Below, one piece after another: positions 22,574-29,969 of a stretch of 46,861 nt of DNA. Origin of the DNA: Methylobacterium sp. NEAU K (lineage in GTDB: Bacteria; Pseudomonadota; Alphaproteobacteria; Rhizobiales; Beijerinckiaceae); NCBI RefSeq assembly GCF_030700285.1, contig NZ_JAUYZJ010000037.1, positions 1 to 46,861 of the forward strand, read 5' to 3'. A program made the translations under genes and the position numbers. The notes under the pieces are model-generated. The model searched no databases. It had not been told where the DNA came from and saw nothing but the letters and a program-made list of their open reading frames with translations. Positions within the stretch are counted from its first letter, which is position 1; each line of letters starts with the position of its first letter.

Positions 22574-23218
22574 TCAGGCCTCGCCGAGATCGCGGGCGAG
22601 CCAGTCGCGTGCGCGGCTGACCCGGCTCTTCACGGTGCCGGTCGGGCAGCCGATCGCGTCGGCCGCGGCCTCGTATGACAGGCCCTCCACGGCGACCAGT
22701 AGCAGCGCCTCGCGGTAAGTGGGTTCGAGCCTGTCGAGGGCCGCCTGAAGATCGCGGATGTCGAGCTTGTGCTCCTGATCGGCCGGTCGCACGAGGGCGG
22801 CGGCATGGATGCCGTCGGGGTCCGGAACCTCGAGACGGTGCTTGCGCCGCCCGTTGATGAAGCCGTTGCGCAGGATGGCGAACAGCCATGCCACCAAGTT
22901 GGTGCCGGACGTGAACTTGGTCCGATGCTGCCAAGCCCTGAGCAGGGTAAACTGAACGAGGTCGTCGGCCTCGACCGCGTCGCGGGTCAGGGACAGCGCG
23001 TAGCGGCGCAGGCGCGGGACCATCCCGATCAGGTCATCCTTGAAGGCGGCTGGGACCTCGTGCCCTGCCTCGGCGGCGTCGAGGGCCGCGGATAGGCGGC
23101 CGAGAACTCGCCCTAGGCGCGAGCTGGCGTCAATCTCTACATCCTGTGAGTAGTATTCTCGCAGTTGGAGCCCGAGGTGGGCATGCACATGGGCGATCGC
23201 CGTGACCGAGACGGCCAT
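22574..23218 (-). CDS. ECF sigma factor, EcfG-like, with NepR-like N-terminal extension
   Basis: A 214-residue sigma factor. About 65-135 is region 2 (YALSLTRDAVEADDLVQFTL, RAWQHRTKF, LVAWLFAILRNGFINGRRK). About 155-210 is region 4 (LDRLEPTYREALLLVAVEGL, YEAAADAIGCPTGTVKSRVS). These match the EcfG general-stress type. The first 60 residues are unusual: HVHAHLGLQLREYYSQDV followed by SSRLGRVLGRLSAALDA recalls the two helices of the anti-sigma factor NepR. No separate nepR or phyR is in the window. ATG at 23218 has AGGA upstream; the longer reading from 23311 is less likely. It is divergent from the PAS-LuxR gene, whose promoter carries an EcfG-type motif. Confidence 0.85.
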   Translation of the reverse strand: MAVSVTAIAHVHAHLGLQLREYYSQDVEIDASSRLGRVLGRLSAALDAAEAGHEVPAAFKDDLIGMVPRLRRYALSLTRDAVEADDLVQFTLLRAWQHRTKFTSGTNLVAWLFAILRNGFINGRRKHRLEVPDPDGIHAAALVRPADQEHKLDIRDLQAALDRLEPTYREALLLVAVEGLSYEAAADAIGCPTGTVKSRVSRARDWLARDLGEA

Positions 23219-23385
23219 GGTGTCCTGATGTTCGTCGAATGACTGCACGGAACAAGCACTCGTGGTCAGCCGAAACAGGCGGCCACATCGGGTGGCGCAC
23301 CCTGCCGGCAAGGCGAGGACTTATCTCTGGTCGATAACAACCGCGTCAATGATGCAGGTATACCAGTGAAAAGAACGGAAAGGTG

Positions 23386-23410
23386 GGAACCTGCTTGTGC
23401 GCAACCCGTT
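23386..23410 (+). promoter_or_regulatory. Candidate EcfG-type general stress promoter
   Basis: GGAAC (23386-23390), a 17-base spacer and GTT (23408-23410) match the alphaproteobacterial EcfG promoter form GGAAC-N16/17-GTT. The predicted transcript start near 23417 lies about 45 bp before the preferred GTG of the PAS-LuxR gene. It also makes upstream in-frame starts (such as 23397) unlikely, because they would lie in the promoter. Confidence 0.6.
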
Positions 23411-23462
23411 TGTGCCCGGCTGCCGAATGGGCAGGGCGCAGCACGCAGGAGCCGGAGGGGTC

Positions 23463-24923
23463 GTGACGGCAGGTGTCGACAGGCAGGAACTCCGGCAGAT
23501 CATCGCCGGCCTGAGCGAGGGCGTCATCCTGGTCGAGCCCGACCAGAGCCTCGCCTACGCCAATGAGGCCGCGCTCGTCATGCACGGGGCCGCGTCGCTG
23601 GACGAACTCGGACGCACGGTCGATGCCTACCGCGAGCGCTTCTGCCTGCGCTACCGCAACAACCATACGCCCGAGCGTTACCCGATCGAGCGTGTCGTCA
23701 CGGGCCAGACCTTCCACGACGTCGTGGTGGAGGTGACGCGGACGGACAAGCCCGAGGTCGACTTCGTCCACTCGCTCAGGAGCTTGGTCGCCGTCGACCG
23801 TGAGGGGCGGCCGAGTTGCCTCGCACTGATCCTCAAGGACATCTCCGACCAGTTCGAGGCCGAGGAGCGGTTCGAGAAGACCTTCAACGCCAACCCGGCG
23901 CCGGCGGTCATCACCCGGCTGTCCGACCTGCGCCACGTCAAGGTCAATGCCGGCTTCCTGGAGATGACCGGCCACACCCGCGACGGCGTGATCGGCCGCA
24001 GCGTCTACGAGGTCGACGTGCTGGCCGACGCCAAGCAGCGCGATCTGGCGGTCTCCCGCCTGAACGAGGGCGGCACGATCCCCCAGATGGAGGCCTGCCT
24101 GCAGCTTCCCGACGGCGGCACCCGCTTCGTCATCGTGGCCGGCCAGCCGATCGAGATGGGCGACGAGCGCTGCATGCTCTTCACCTTCGCCGACCTCGAA
24201 CTGCGCCGGAAGGCCGAGACGGCCCTGCGCCAGAGCGAAGAGCGCTTCGCCAAGGCGTTTCGTCTCACCCCGGTGCCCACCGTACTGGCGCGGGCGGAGG
24301 ATTGCTCGGTCGGCAGCGTCAACGAGGCCTTCACCCGGGTCTTCGGTCTGGGCCAGGACAAGATCGTCGGCCGCACCCTGGCCGAGGTCGGGCTCTGGGT
24401 GTCCGAGAGCCAGCGCGTGCCGTTCGAGGCTGGGCTGGCCCGCAACGGCTACGTGCTCGGCGCCGAAGTCTGCCTGCGCCACGAGAGCGGAGCCAACCTC
24501 GACTGTCTGGTCTCGGCCGAGCGCGTCACCATCAACGATGCCGACTTCGTGCTGCTGGTGCTTCAGGACATCACCGCGCGCAAGCACAACGAGCGGGAAT
24601 TGTTCGACGCGATCGAGACCGTGATGGCCGACACTTCGTGGTTTAGCCGCGGCCTGATCGAGAAGCTCGCCAACCTGAGGCGCCCAGGACGCGAGAGCCC
24701 CGACGGATCCGTGCCCGATCTGACGGTGCGCGAGCGCCAGATCCTCAATCTGATCTGCGCGGGCTGCGACGACGGCGCCATCGCGCGAAAGCTCGGCCTG
24801 TCGCGCAATACCGTGCGCAATCACGGCGCCGCGCTCTACCGCAAGCTGGGCCTGCACAAGAGGACGGAGGTGATCTTGTGGGGGCGCGAGAACGGATTTC
24901 CCGTGCAGGCGACCGATCCATAA
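23463..24923 (+). CDS. Three-PAS-domain LuxR-family transcriptional regulator
   Basis: A 486-residue predicted cytoplasmic sensor-regulator. PAS 1 at about 5-120 (IIAGLSEGVILVEPDQSLAY to LALILKDISDQFE), PAS 2 at about 125-245 (FNANPAPAVITRL, GFLEMTGHTRDGVIG), PAS 3 at about 255-375 (FRLTPVPTVLARA, AFTRVFGLGQ). The C-terminal LuxR/FixJ helix-turn-helix spans about 420-480 (LTVRERQILNLICAGCDDGA, IARKLGLSRNTVRNHGAAL). PAS domains may bind haem, flavin or small ligands; none is evident. There is no kinase or receiver. The GTG at 23463 has GGAGGGG close upstream and lies downstream of the GGAAC promoter. It sits between the sigma factor and the CsbD cluster, so it may relay stress signals to them. 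Confidence 0.88.
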   Translation: MTAGVDRQELRQIIAGLSEGVILVEPDQSLAYANEAALVMHGAASLDELGRTVDAYRERFCLRYRNNHTPERYPIERVVTGQTFHDVVVEVTRTDKPEVDFVHSLRSLVAVDREGRPSCLALILKDISDQFEAEERFEKTFNANPAPAVITRLSDLRHVKVNAGFLEMTGHTRDGVIGRSVYEVDVLADAKQRDLAVSRLNEGGTIPQMEACLQLPDGGTRFVIVAGQPIEMGDERCMLFTFADLELRRKAETALRQSEERFAKAFRLTPVPTVLARAEDCSVGSVNEAFTRVFGLGQDKIVGRTLAEVGLWVSESQRVPFEAGLARNGYVLGAEVCLRHESGANLDCLVSAERVTINDADFVLLVLQDITARKHNERELFDAIETVMADTSWFSRGLIEKLANLRRPGRESPDGSVPDLTVRERQILNLICAGCDDGAIARKLGLSRNTVRNHGAALYRKLGLHKRTEVILWGRENGFPVQATDP

Positions 24924-25019
24924 AGATCAGCCTACCAGTAAATTCGTATCATTGAATGTGCCCGCAAGGCGCACATCTGAAATTCGGTCCAGGGTTTTCT
25001 CAAGCACGACGGGGTGCCC

Positions 25020-25178
25020 ATGACCGAACAAGGCAAATCGACTTCCACCGAGCACCTCAAGGGCTCGGTGAAGGAGGCCATCGGCAAGCTCACCGGCGAT
25101 ACCCGGGTCGAAGCCGAGGGCCGGCGTCAGAAACGCGAGGCGCGGCCGTCGAAGCCGACGCGACCCCGCCGCGACTGA
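25020..25178 (+). CDS. CsbD-like stress protein with shortened, altered tail
   Basis: A 52-residue protein. STSTEHLKGSVKEAIGKLTG and DTRVEAEGRRQK match the first two thirds of CsbD proteins, which are small, hydrophilic and stress-induced. The usual ending (repeated GKxQ/VGDVKD) is replaced by a basic REARPSKPTRPRRD. A -1 frame over the tail also stays open, so a late frameshift is possible. GGGGTG lies upstream of the ATG. First of four CsbD-related genes in 2.4 kb. Confidence 0.7.
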   Translation: MTEQGKSTSTEHLKGSVKEAIGKLTGDTRVEAEGRRQKREARPSKPTRPRRD

Positions 25179-25246
25179 CGCTGAACGCCGTCCGGCGCTC
25201 CTCCCGGAGCGCCATCCCGACAGACAAGCCATCACAGGAGAACGAC

Positions 25247-25594
25247 ATGGTCGACACGGACAGGATCACGGGTGCCGCGAAGGAATTCGGCGGCAAGCTG
25301 CAGGGCGCGGTCGGCGACCTCACCGGCTCGAAGCGCGACTCGGTCGAGGGCCGCGTCCGCGAGGCGCAGGGCACGGCCGAGAACCTCTACGGCCAAGCCA
25401 AGGACACGGTCCGCCACGCGGCCGACGAGGCCTACGACTACGCCGAGGACGCCTACGAGCGCGGCGGACACTACCTGCGCCGGGGCACCCGCGAGGTGAG
25501 CCACCAGGTCGCCGAGTACCCGCTCGCCTCCCTGCTCGTCGCCGGCCTCGTCGGCTTCGGCCTCGGCCTGCTCGTCAGCGCCACCCGCGACTGA
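25247..25594 (+). CDS. CsbD domain fused to ElaB/DUF883-type membrane anchor
   Basis: A 115-residue protein. About 5-50 is CsbD-like (ITGAAKEFGGKLQGAVGDLT). Then comes an amphipathic charged helix rich in Ala/Tyr/Glu (DEAYDYAEDAYERGGHYLRR) and a C-terminal transmembrane segment with glycine spacing (PLASLLVAGLVGFGLGLLVS), as in ElaB/YqjD/DUF883 proteins that tether to the inner membrane. AGGAG precedes the ATG. It lies 68 bp after the first CsbD gene and 41 bp before the next membrane gene, so an operon is likely. Confidence 0.8.
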   Translation: MVDTDRITGAAKEFGGKLQGAVGDLTGSKRDSVEGRVREAQGTAENLYGQAKDTVRHAADEAYDYAEDAYERGGHYLRRGTREVSHQVAEYPLASLLVAGLVGFGLGLLVSATRD

Positions 25595-25635
25595 GCCGCA
25601 GACCCCCCCGACGACCGACGATCCGGAGTAGCAGC

Positions 25636-26559
25636 GTGACCACCATCCAGACCACCGTTCCCACTCTCGCCGCGGAGACGCACGCCGACACGCGTGCCGT
25701 CCTGCTCAACCAAGTCTCCTGGGGGGCCGTCTTCGCCGGCGCCACCACAGCCCTCGTGACCCAGGCCATCCTGAACCTGATCGGCGTCGGCGTGGGCCTG
25801 GCCTCCGTCGGCACCACCGCCGCCGACAACCCGGCCGCCTCGACCGTCTCCCTCGGCGCGGGGGTCTGGTTCGTGGCCTCTGGCGTCGTGGCCTCGCTGG
25901 TCGGCGGCGCCATCGCGGGGCGCCTCTCGGGCAAGCCGCTACCGGGCGCGGCCGGCCTTCACGGCCTCGTGTCCTGGGCGGTGACGACCCTCGTCGTGCT
26001 CTACCTGTTGACCTCGGCGGTCGGCGGCCTCGTCGGTGGTGCCTTCAGCGGCGTGACCAGCACCCTGGGCGGGGCGGGGAACCTCGTCGGCGGCACGGTG
26101 CAGACGGCCGCCCAGGCCGCTGCGCCGTCCCTGTCCAAGATCACGAATCCGCTCGACGGCATCGAGAACACGGTCCGACAGCAGGCCGCCGGCCAGGACC
26201 CGCAGGCCGCCCGTGACGCCGCTGTGGCGGCCGTGAAGGCCCTGTTCACCGGCGACCCGGCGCAGAAGGCGCAGGCCGAGGCGCGCGCCGCGGACGCGCT
26301 CGCCAAGGCGCAGAACATCCCGGTCGATCAGGCGCGTCAGCAGGTGCAGGACTACGAGAAGCAGTACGACCAAGCGGTCGCCACCGCCAAGCAGAAGGCC
26401 GAGGCCGCGGCCGTGACCGCGAAGTCGGCGGCCACGCAGGGCGCCTTCTACGCCGCCATCGCGCTGATCCTCGGGGCGCTCGCCGCCTTCCTGGGCGGCC
26501 GCTTCGGCGCCCCCAAGCCCGTCACCCTGCTCGGCACCTACGAGGCGCGCCGCGTCTGA
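25636..26559 (+). CDS. PhnA-like/YMGG-type integral membrane protein
   Basis: A 307-residue protein. Two pairs of transmembrane helices occupy about 25-150: SWGAVFAGATTALVTQAILN, GVWFVASGVVASLVGGAIAG, and GLVSWAVTTLVVLYLLTSAV followed by the Gly-rich GGLVGGAFSGVTSTLGGAGN. About 165-265 is a long Ala/Gln/Lys helical region, probably coiled coil (QAARDAAVAAVKALF, ARQQVQDYEKQYDQ). A last helix is near 275-297 (AFYAAIALILGALAAFLGGR). Such proteins are often labelled PhnA-like in rhizobia, with no proven role. GTG start with GGAG upstream. It is followed by a strong hairpin, so it ends the operon. Confidence 0.75.
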   Translation: MTTIQTTVPTLAAETHADTRAVLLNQVSWGAVFAGATTALVTQAILNLIGVGVGLASVGTTAADNPAASTVSLGAGVWFVASGVVASLVGGAIAGRLSGKPLPGAAGLHGLVSWAVTTLVVLYLLTSAVGGLVGGAFSGVTSTLGGAGNLVGGTVQTAAQAAAPSLSKITNPLDGIENTVRQQAAGQDPQAARDAAVAAVKALFTGDPAQKAQAEARAADALAKAQNIPVDQARQQVQDYEKQYDQAVATAKQKAEAAAVTAKSAATQGAFYAAIALILGALAAFLGGRFGAPKPVTLLGTYEARRV

Positions 26560-26566
26560 CCCGCTC

Positions 26567-26590
26567 GGTCCCCGCCATCCGGCGGGGACC
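26567..26590 (+). terminator. Strong GC hairpin, likely terminator
   Basis: GGTCCCCGCC-ATCC-GGCGGGGACC is a perfect 10-bp stem with a 4-base loop, seven bases after the stop of the PhnA-like gene. The following CCCTTCC is pyrimidine-rich but not a T-run. It probably separates this operon from the next CsbD gene. Confidence 0.65.
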
Positions 26591-26643
26591 CCTTCCGACC
26601 GGCGATAGCCGGCCAGAACTGCAACCCAGAAGGAGAGAATCCG

Positions 26644-26847
26644 ATGAGCAGCACAACCGACAAGATCAAGGGCCTTGCCAACGAGGCGGTCGGCAACGTC
26701 AAGCAGGCCGCCGGCAAGGCTACCGGCAACGACAAGCTCGTGGCCGAGGGCAAGGCGCAGGAACTGAAGGGCGAGGCGCAGAAGGCGGTCGGCGACGTCA
26801 AGGACGGCGCCAAGAGCGTCGCCGACACGATCACCGGCCGGAAATGA
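26644..26847 (+). CDS. CsbD family protein
   Basis: A 67-residue canonical CsbD protein: DKIKGLANEAVGNVKQAAGK, GNDKLVAEGKAQELKGEAQK and AVGDVKDGAKSVADTITG. CsbD proteins are abundant under general stress, are very hydrophilic and helical, and have no known biochemical activity. AAGGAGAG precedes the ATG at good spacing. The gene is flanked by hairpins on both sides, so it is probably transcribed alone. Confidence 0.9.
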   Translation: MSSTTDKIKGLANEAVGNVKQAAGKATGNDKLVAEGKAQELKGEAQKAVGDVKDGAKSVADTITGRK

Positions 26848-26851
26848 CCGT

Positions 26852-26884
26852 CCGATCGGAATTGCATCAGGCAATTCCGATCGG
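26852..26884 (+). terminator. Perfect 14-bp hairpin after CsbD gene
   Basis: CCGATCGGAATTGC-ATCAG-GCAATTCCGATCGG forms a perfect 14-bp stem with a 5-base loop, four bases after the stop codon. It is followed by CCCCTT rather than a T-run. Likely a terminator or a 3' stabiliser of the CsbD message. Confidence 0.65.
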
Positions 26885-27051
26885 CCCCTTGCCGCCGCAT
26901 CAGTGTCGCCGCTGAAGCGAACGCCGGTTCGGCGGCAGGCGGCGCGTCAAGACACAGAGCGGGGCCCGATCGCAGTCCGATCCGGAACGGCTCTGCCGGG
27001 CCGGCCCGCCGCGCCCGCTCCGTCCCCTCATCCCGTTTTCAGGAGAGCAGT

Positions 27052-27435
27052 ATGAACCGCGACCAGCTCCATGGTGCGTCCCGTCATCTGAAGGGCCGCG
27101 CCCAGACCACCCTCGGCGGCATCACCGGCGATCCGGGTCGTCAGGTGCGGGGCGCCGTGAACCAAGTGGCCGGCGGCGCGCAGTACGCCTATGGCCGCGC
27201 CCGCGACCGGGCCGAGGACCTCGTCGAGGACGGTCGCCACCTCGCCCATGCGGCGCATGAGCGGGCCGACGACCTGATCGAGGACGGCCGCCATCTCGCC
27301 CGCGAGGCACGCCGTCGCGGCGAGGCCTACGGCCGCCGTGCCGTCCGCTACGCCGACGGCAACCGCACCCGCACGCTCCTGGGTCTCGCCGCCCTGGCCT
27401 TCGCGGCCGGCTGGCTCACCCGCCGCCCCCGCTGA
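27052..27435 (+). CDS. CsbD/DUF883-like membrane-anchored protein with internal repeat
   Basis: A 127-residue protein. The start (HLKGRAQTTLGGITGDPGRQ) is CsbD-like. The middle holds a duplicated charged helix: RAEDLVEDGRHLAHAA and RADDLIEDGRHLAREA. The end is a Gly/Ala membrane segment (TLLGLAALAFAAGWLTRRPR) with Arg flanks, as in DUF883/ElaB proteins. CAGGAGAG precedes the ATG. It resembles the gene at 25247 in layout but not closely in sequence. A role at the inner membrane in stress is inferred. Confidence 0.75.
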   Translation: MNRDQLHGASRHLKGRAQTTLGGITGDPGRQVRGAVNQVAGGAQYAYGRARDRAEDLVEDGRHLAHAAHERADDLIEDGRHLAREARRRGEAYGRRAVRYADGNRTRTLLGLAALAFAAGWLTRRPR

Positions 27436-27589
27436 CATCGGAGTCGAGCGCCAGGCTGCGCCGGGCCCTGACAGCGTTCGGGCTGCCGGAGACTCTCGCC
27501 TCCCTCGGCCTCCGTTCCTGAAGCGGCGGCCGGCTCAACCGGATCTCCTGAGATCCGCCGCGTCCCTGAAAGAGAGGAATCGACCGGGC

Positions 27590-28003
27590 ATGAAGCGTAC
27601 CCTCGCCCTGGCCGCGACCGTCGCGGCCACCCTCGCCGGCCTTCCCGCCTCGGCCGCCCCGGGGCAGCACGCCCCTGTGGACGCGCTGGCGCGCGGCGAC
27701 CTGCCGACCGCGTACAGCCAGTACCGCCGCTTCGGCCACCGGCATTTCGGCCACCGGCGCGGCTACGGCTATCGCCGCGGCCCAGGCGTCGGCGCGGCCG
27801 TCGGCGCGGGCGTGGCCGGCTTGGCGGCAGGCGCCATCATCGGCGGCGCCATCGCCAACGCGCAGGTCCAGGCCGCGCCCGTCGTGGTCCGGGGTGGCTC
27901 AGACCCGGAGGCGGTCGCAGCCTGCGCGCGCCGCTTCCGCTCGTACGACGCGGCGAGCGGTACCTATCTTGGCAACGACGGCGCCCGCCACCCCTGCCCG
28001 TGA
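27590..28003 (+). CDS. BA14K-like secreted protein
   Basis: A 137-residue protein with a signal peptide (MKRTLALAATVAATLAGLPA) and a His/Arg/Tyr-rich linker (FGHRHFGHRRGYGYRRG). Next is a glycine-zipper segment (AAVGAGVAGLAAGAIIGGAI), then the BA14K signature ACARRFRSYDAASGTYLGND with a closing GARHPCP. The BA14K family was described from Brucella as an immunoreactive, lectin-like surface protein. The two Cys of the signature are kept. GAGAGGA precedes the ATG. It probably lies in the periplasm or envelope. Confidence 0.85.
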   Translation: MKRTLALAATVAATLAGLPASAAPGQHAPVDALARGDLPTAYSQYRRFGHRHFGHRRGYGYRRGPGVGAAVGAGVAGLAAGAIIGGAIANAQVQAAPVVVRGGSDPEAVAACARRFRSYDAASGTYLGNDGARHPCP

Positions 28004-28072
28004 CGCCGTGCCCGGCTGCCCTCCCTGGAGGAGCCGGCCGGGCGGGTCCCGACGCGAGCGGAGAAGGCCCCG

Positions 28073-29482
28073 ATGAGGCGGTTCGGCAAGCTCCTCCTGC
28101 GCCCGGAAGTCGTCTTCCTGGCGCTGTCCATCGGGCTCGGGCTCGCCGCCGCCGCGGCCTACTGGGTCTCCCGCGCGACCGTGCTGACGGTGGCGGTCGC
28201 TCCGAGCGACGGCACCGAGCCGGCCCTGATCCAGGCCTACGCGGATGCCCTGGCGAAGCGGCACAAGGAGATCCGCCTCAGGATCCTGCCCTTCGACGAC
28301 GTGCGCGACAGCGCCGAGGCGCTCCGCGACGGCAAGGCCGACCTCGCGGTGGTCCGCCCCGACGTCGAGCTTCCGGACAACGGCCTGACGCTCGCCATCC
28401 TGCGCGACCAAGCGATGATCATCGCCTCGCCCGGCACGTCGGGCATCGACAGGTTCCCCGACCTCGACCGCAAGCGTCTGGCCATCCTGGCCCACCGCGA
28501 CGCGGACGAGGCGCTCATCCGGTCCATGCTTGCGCATTACGGCCTGACGCTGCTCGGCAAGGATATCGAGGGGCCGCTGCCGCCCCGCCACGTGGCCCTC
28601 GTCGAGGTCGCCGAGGCCGACCTCGCCACCGCCTTCGCCCGCAAGCGGGTCGACGCGGTTGTCGCGGTCATCGCGCCGACCGCCCCGGCGGCGCTGCGCA
28701 TCGTCGAGACCGTCCAGGCGGCGGGCCGCACCCGGAAGATCGCGTTCGTCGACGTGGAGAATGCCGAGGCCATCGTCGCCCGCATGCCGCGCCTCCAGGT
28801 GGTGAGCATGCCGGCCGAGACCTTCGGGGGCAGTCCCAAGGTGCCGGAAGCGGAGGTCCGTACGGTCGGCGCCTCCTATCGGCTCATGGCGCGGTCGAGC
28901 CTGTCCCGCGCGGTGGCCGCGGACGTGACACAGCACCTGTTCGAGCTGCGCAGCTTCATGGCGAACGTCACGCCGGCGGCCGACTACGTGCAGGCTCCCG
29001 CCTACGAGAGCACCGCGGGCGCGACCAGCGCGCGGCTGCCGATCCACCCGGGGGCGGTCGACTACTTCGAGCGTGAGCAGCAGAGCTTCGTCGAGCGCTA
29101 CGAGACCTGGATCTACCTGGTCGCCTTCCTGGGCGGCGGTATCGGCTCGGCGGTCGCCTGGGTCGGCCAGCGCCTGTCCCGCCTGCGGCGCGAGCGGGTC
29201 GAGGAGGCGACCGACCGGCTCCTGGCGATCCGGCAGGAGGCGCAGGAGACGGACGATGGCGGGCGCCTGGCGGCGCTGGCCCGCGAGATCGACGACCTCG
29301 CCGGCGACATCGCCAAGCACGCTCTGGAGCGACCGACCGAGGCCAGGACCATGTCGGCGGCGGCCATCGCCATCGACGCGGCCCGGTCCACGGTCAAGCG
29401 CGTGATCGCGGCCGGCCGGCACGCGGACGACGCCTCGGTCCTGGCCGGCAGGACATTCGCCTCCGCGTCCGAGGCGCCCTGA
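28073..29482 (+). CDS. TAXI-family solute-binding protein, membrane-anchored
   Basis: A 469-residue protein. A transmembrane helix near 13-33 (VVFLALSIGLGLAAAAAYWV) is followed by a periplasmic TAXI/TRAP-like binding domain at about 37-320 (VLTVAVAPSDGTEPALIQAY, DGKADLAVVRPDVELPD). A second transmembrane helix lies near 345-365 (YLVAFLGGGIGSAVAWVGQR), and a cytoplasmic helical tail runs to the end (REIDDLAGDIAKHALERPT). Normal TAXI proteins end after the binding domain and work with a TRAP permease; no permease is nearby. The two-helix layout suggests a sensor or an anchored receptor instead. GGAG precedes the ATG. Confidence 0.75.
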   Translation: MRRFGKLLLRPEVVFLALSIGLGLAAAAAYWVSRATVLTVAVAPSDGTEPALIQAYADALAKRHKEIRLRILPFDDVRDSAEALRDGKADLAVVRPDVELPDNGLTLAILRDQAMIIASPGTSGIDRFPDLDRKRLAILAHRDADEALIRSMLAHYGLTLLGKDIEGPLPPRHVALVEVAEADLATAFARKRVDAVVAVIAPTAPAALRIVETVQAAGRTRKIAFVDVENAEAIVARMPRLQVVSMPAETFGGSPKVPEAEVRTVGASYRLMARSSLSRAVAADVTQHLFELRSFMANVTPAADYVQAPAYESTAGATSARLPIHPGAVDYFEREQQSFVERYETWIYLVAFLGGGIGSAVAWVGQRLSRLRRERVEEATDRLLAIRQEAQETDDGGRLAALAREIDDLAGDIAKHALERPTEARTMSAAAIAIDAARSTVKRVIAAGRHADDASVLAGRTFASASEAP

Positions 29483-29488
29483 CGGGCC

Positions 29489-29935
29489 TCAGGGCACGTT
29501 CCGCCGCGCCTTCGCGGCCGCCCATTCCCGATCGCGCTCGGCCTGCCGGGCGCGTTGCTGCACCTCGTAGGCCTCCTGTTCGGCCCGTTCCCGCTTCAGC
29601 CGGCGCTCGGCGGAGGCGGCCGCCCGCTTCTTCCACGCTTCCGTCCCGGCCTTCTGGCGCAGCAATTCCTCGATGGTGATCGGCTTCACCGGCTCCTTCG
29701 GTTGGGCCCAGGCGAAGGGGCGCCGCGGATCGGGCGGTGGGCGGCGCGGCTGTTCCGTGCCCGCCCTCGAAGGCCGGGGATCGCGCACCCCGGCGGCCGC
29801 CTCCGCCAGGGTGAGGCCGGCGCCGGTCGCGATGCGCTCGGCGGCGGCCCGCGCCGCGTCCCGCTCACCCGCGGTCGCGCCCCGTGCCGCCAGCGCGAGA
29901 CACTTCTCGAAGCGGTCGCGTTCCGCCGGCGTCAT
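29489..29935 (-). CDS. DUF2786-like protein
   Basis: A 148-residue protein. The N-terminal part (ERDRFEKCLALAARGATAGE to AAAERIATGAGLTLAEAA) fits the DUF2786 pattern of two helices that gather small proteins of unknown role. The rest is Pro-rich (RRPPPDPRRPF) and then a strongly charged helix likely to form a coiled coil (SAERRLKRERAEQEAYEVQQ). I chose the ATG at 29935; the reading from 30070 overlaps the neighbouring hydrolase gene. It converges on the TAXI gene with a six-base gap. Confidence 0.6.
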   Translation of the reverse strand: MTPAERDRFEKCLALAARGATAGERDAARAAAERIATGAGLTLAEAAAGVRDPRPSRAGTEQPRRPPPDPRRPFAWAQPKEPVKPITIEELLRQKAGTEAWKKRAAASAERRLKRERAEQEAYEVQQRARQAERDREWAAAKARRNVP

Positions 29936-29969
29936 GGCGGGAACCCCGATCTGCCGCGTGGTCCGCCCA

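Noticed and set aside
23346..24857. Open frame of 503 codons antisense to the PAS-LuxR gene
   Set aside because: Covers the candidate promoter and the whole regulator on the other strand; no domain seen.
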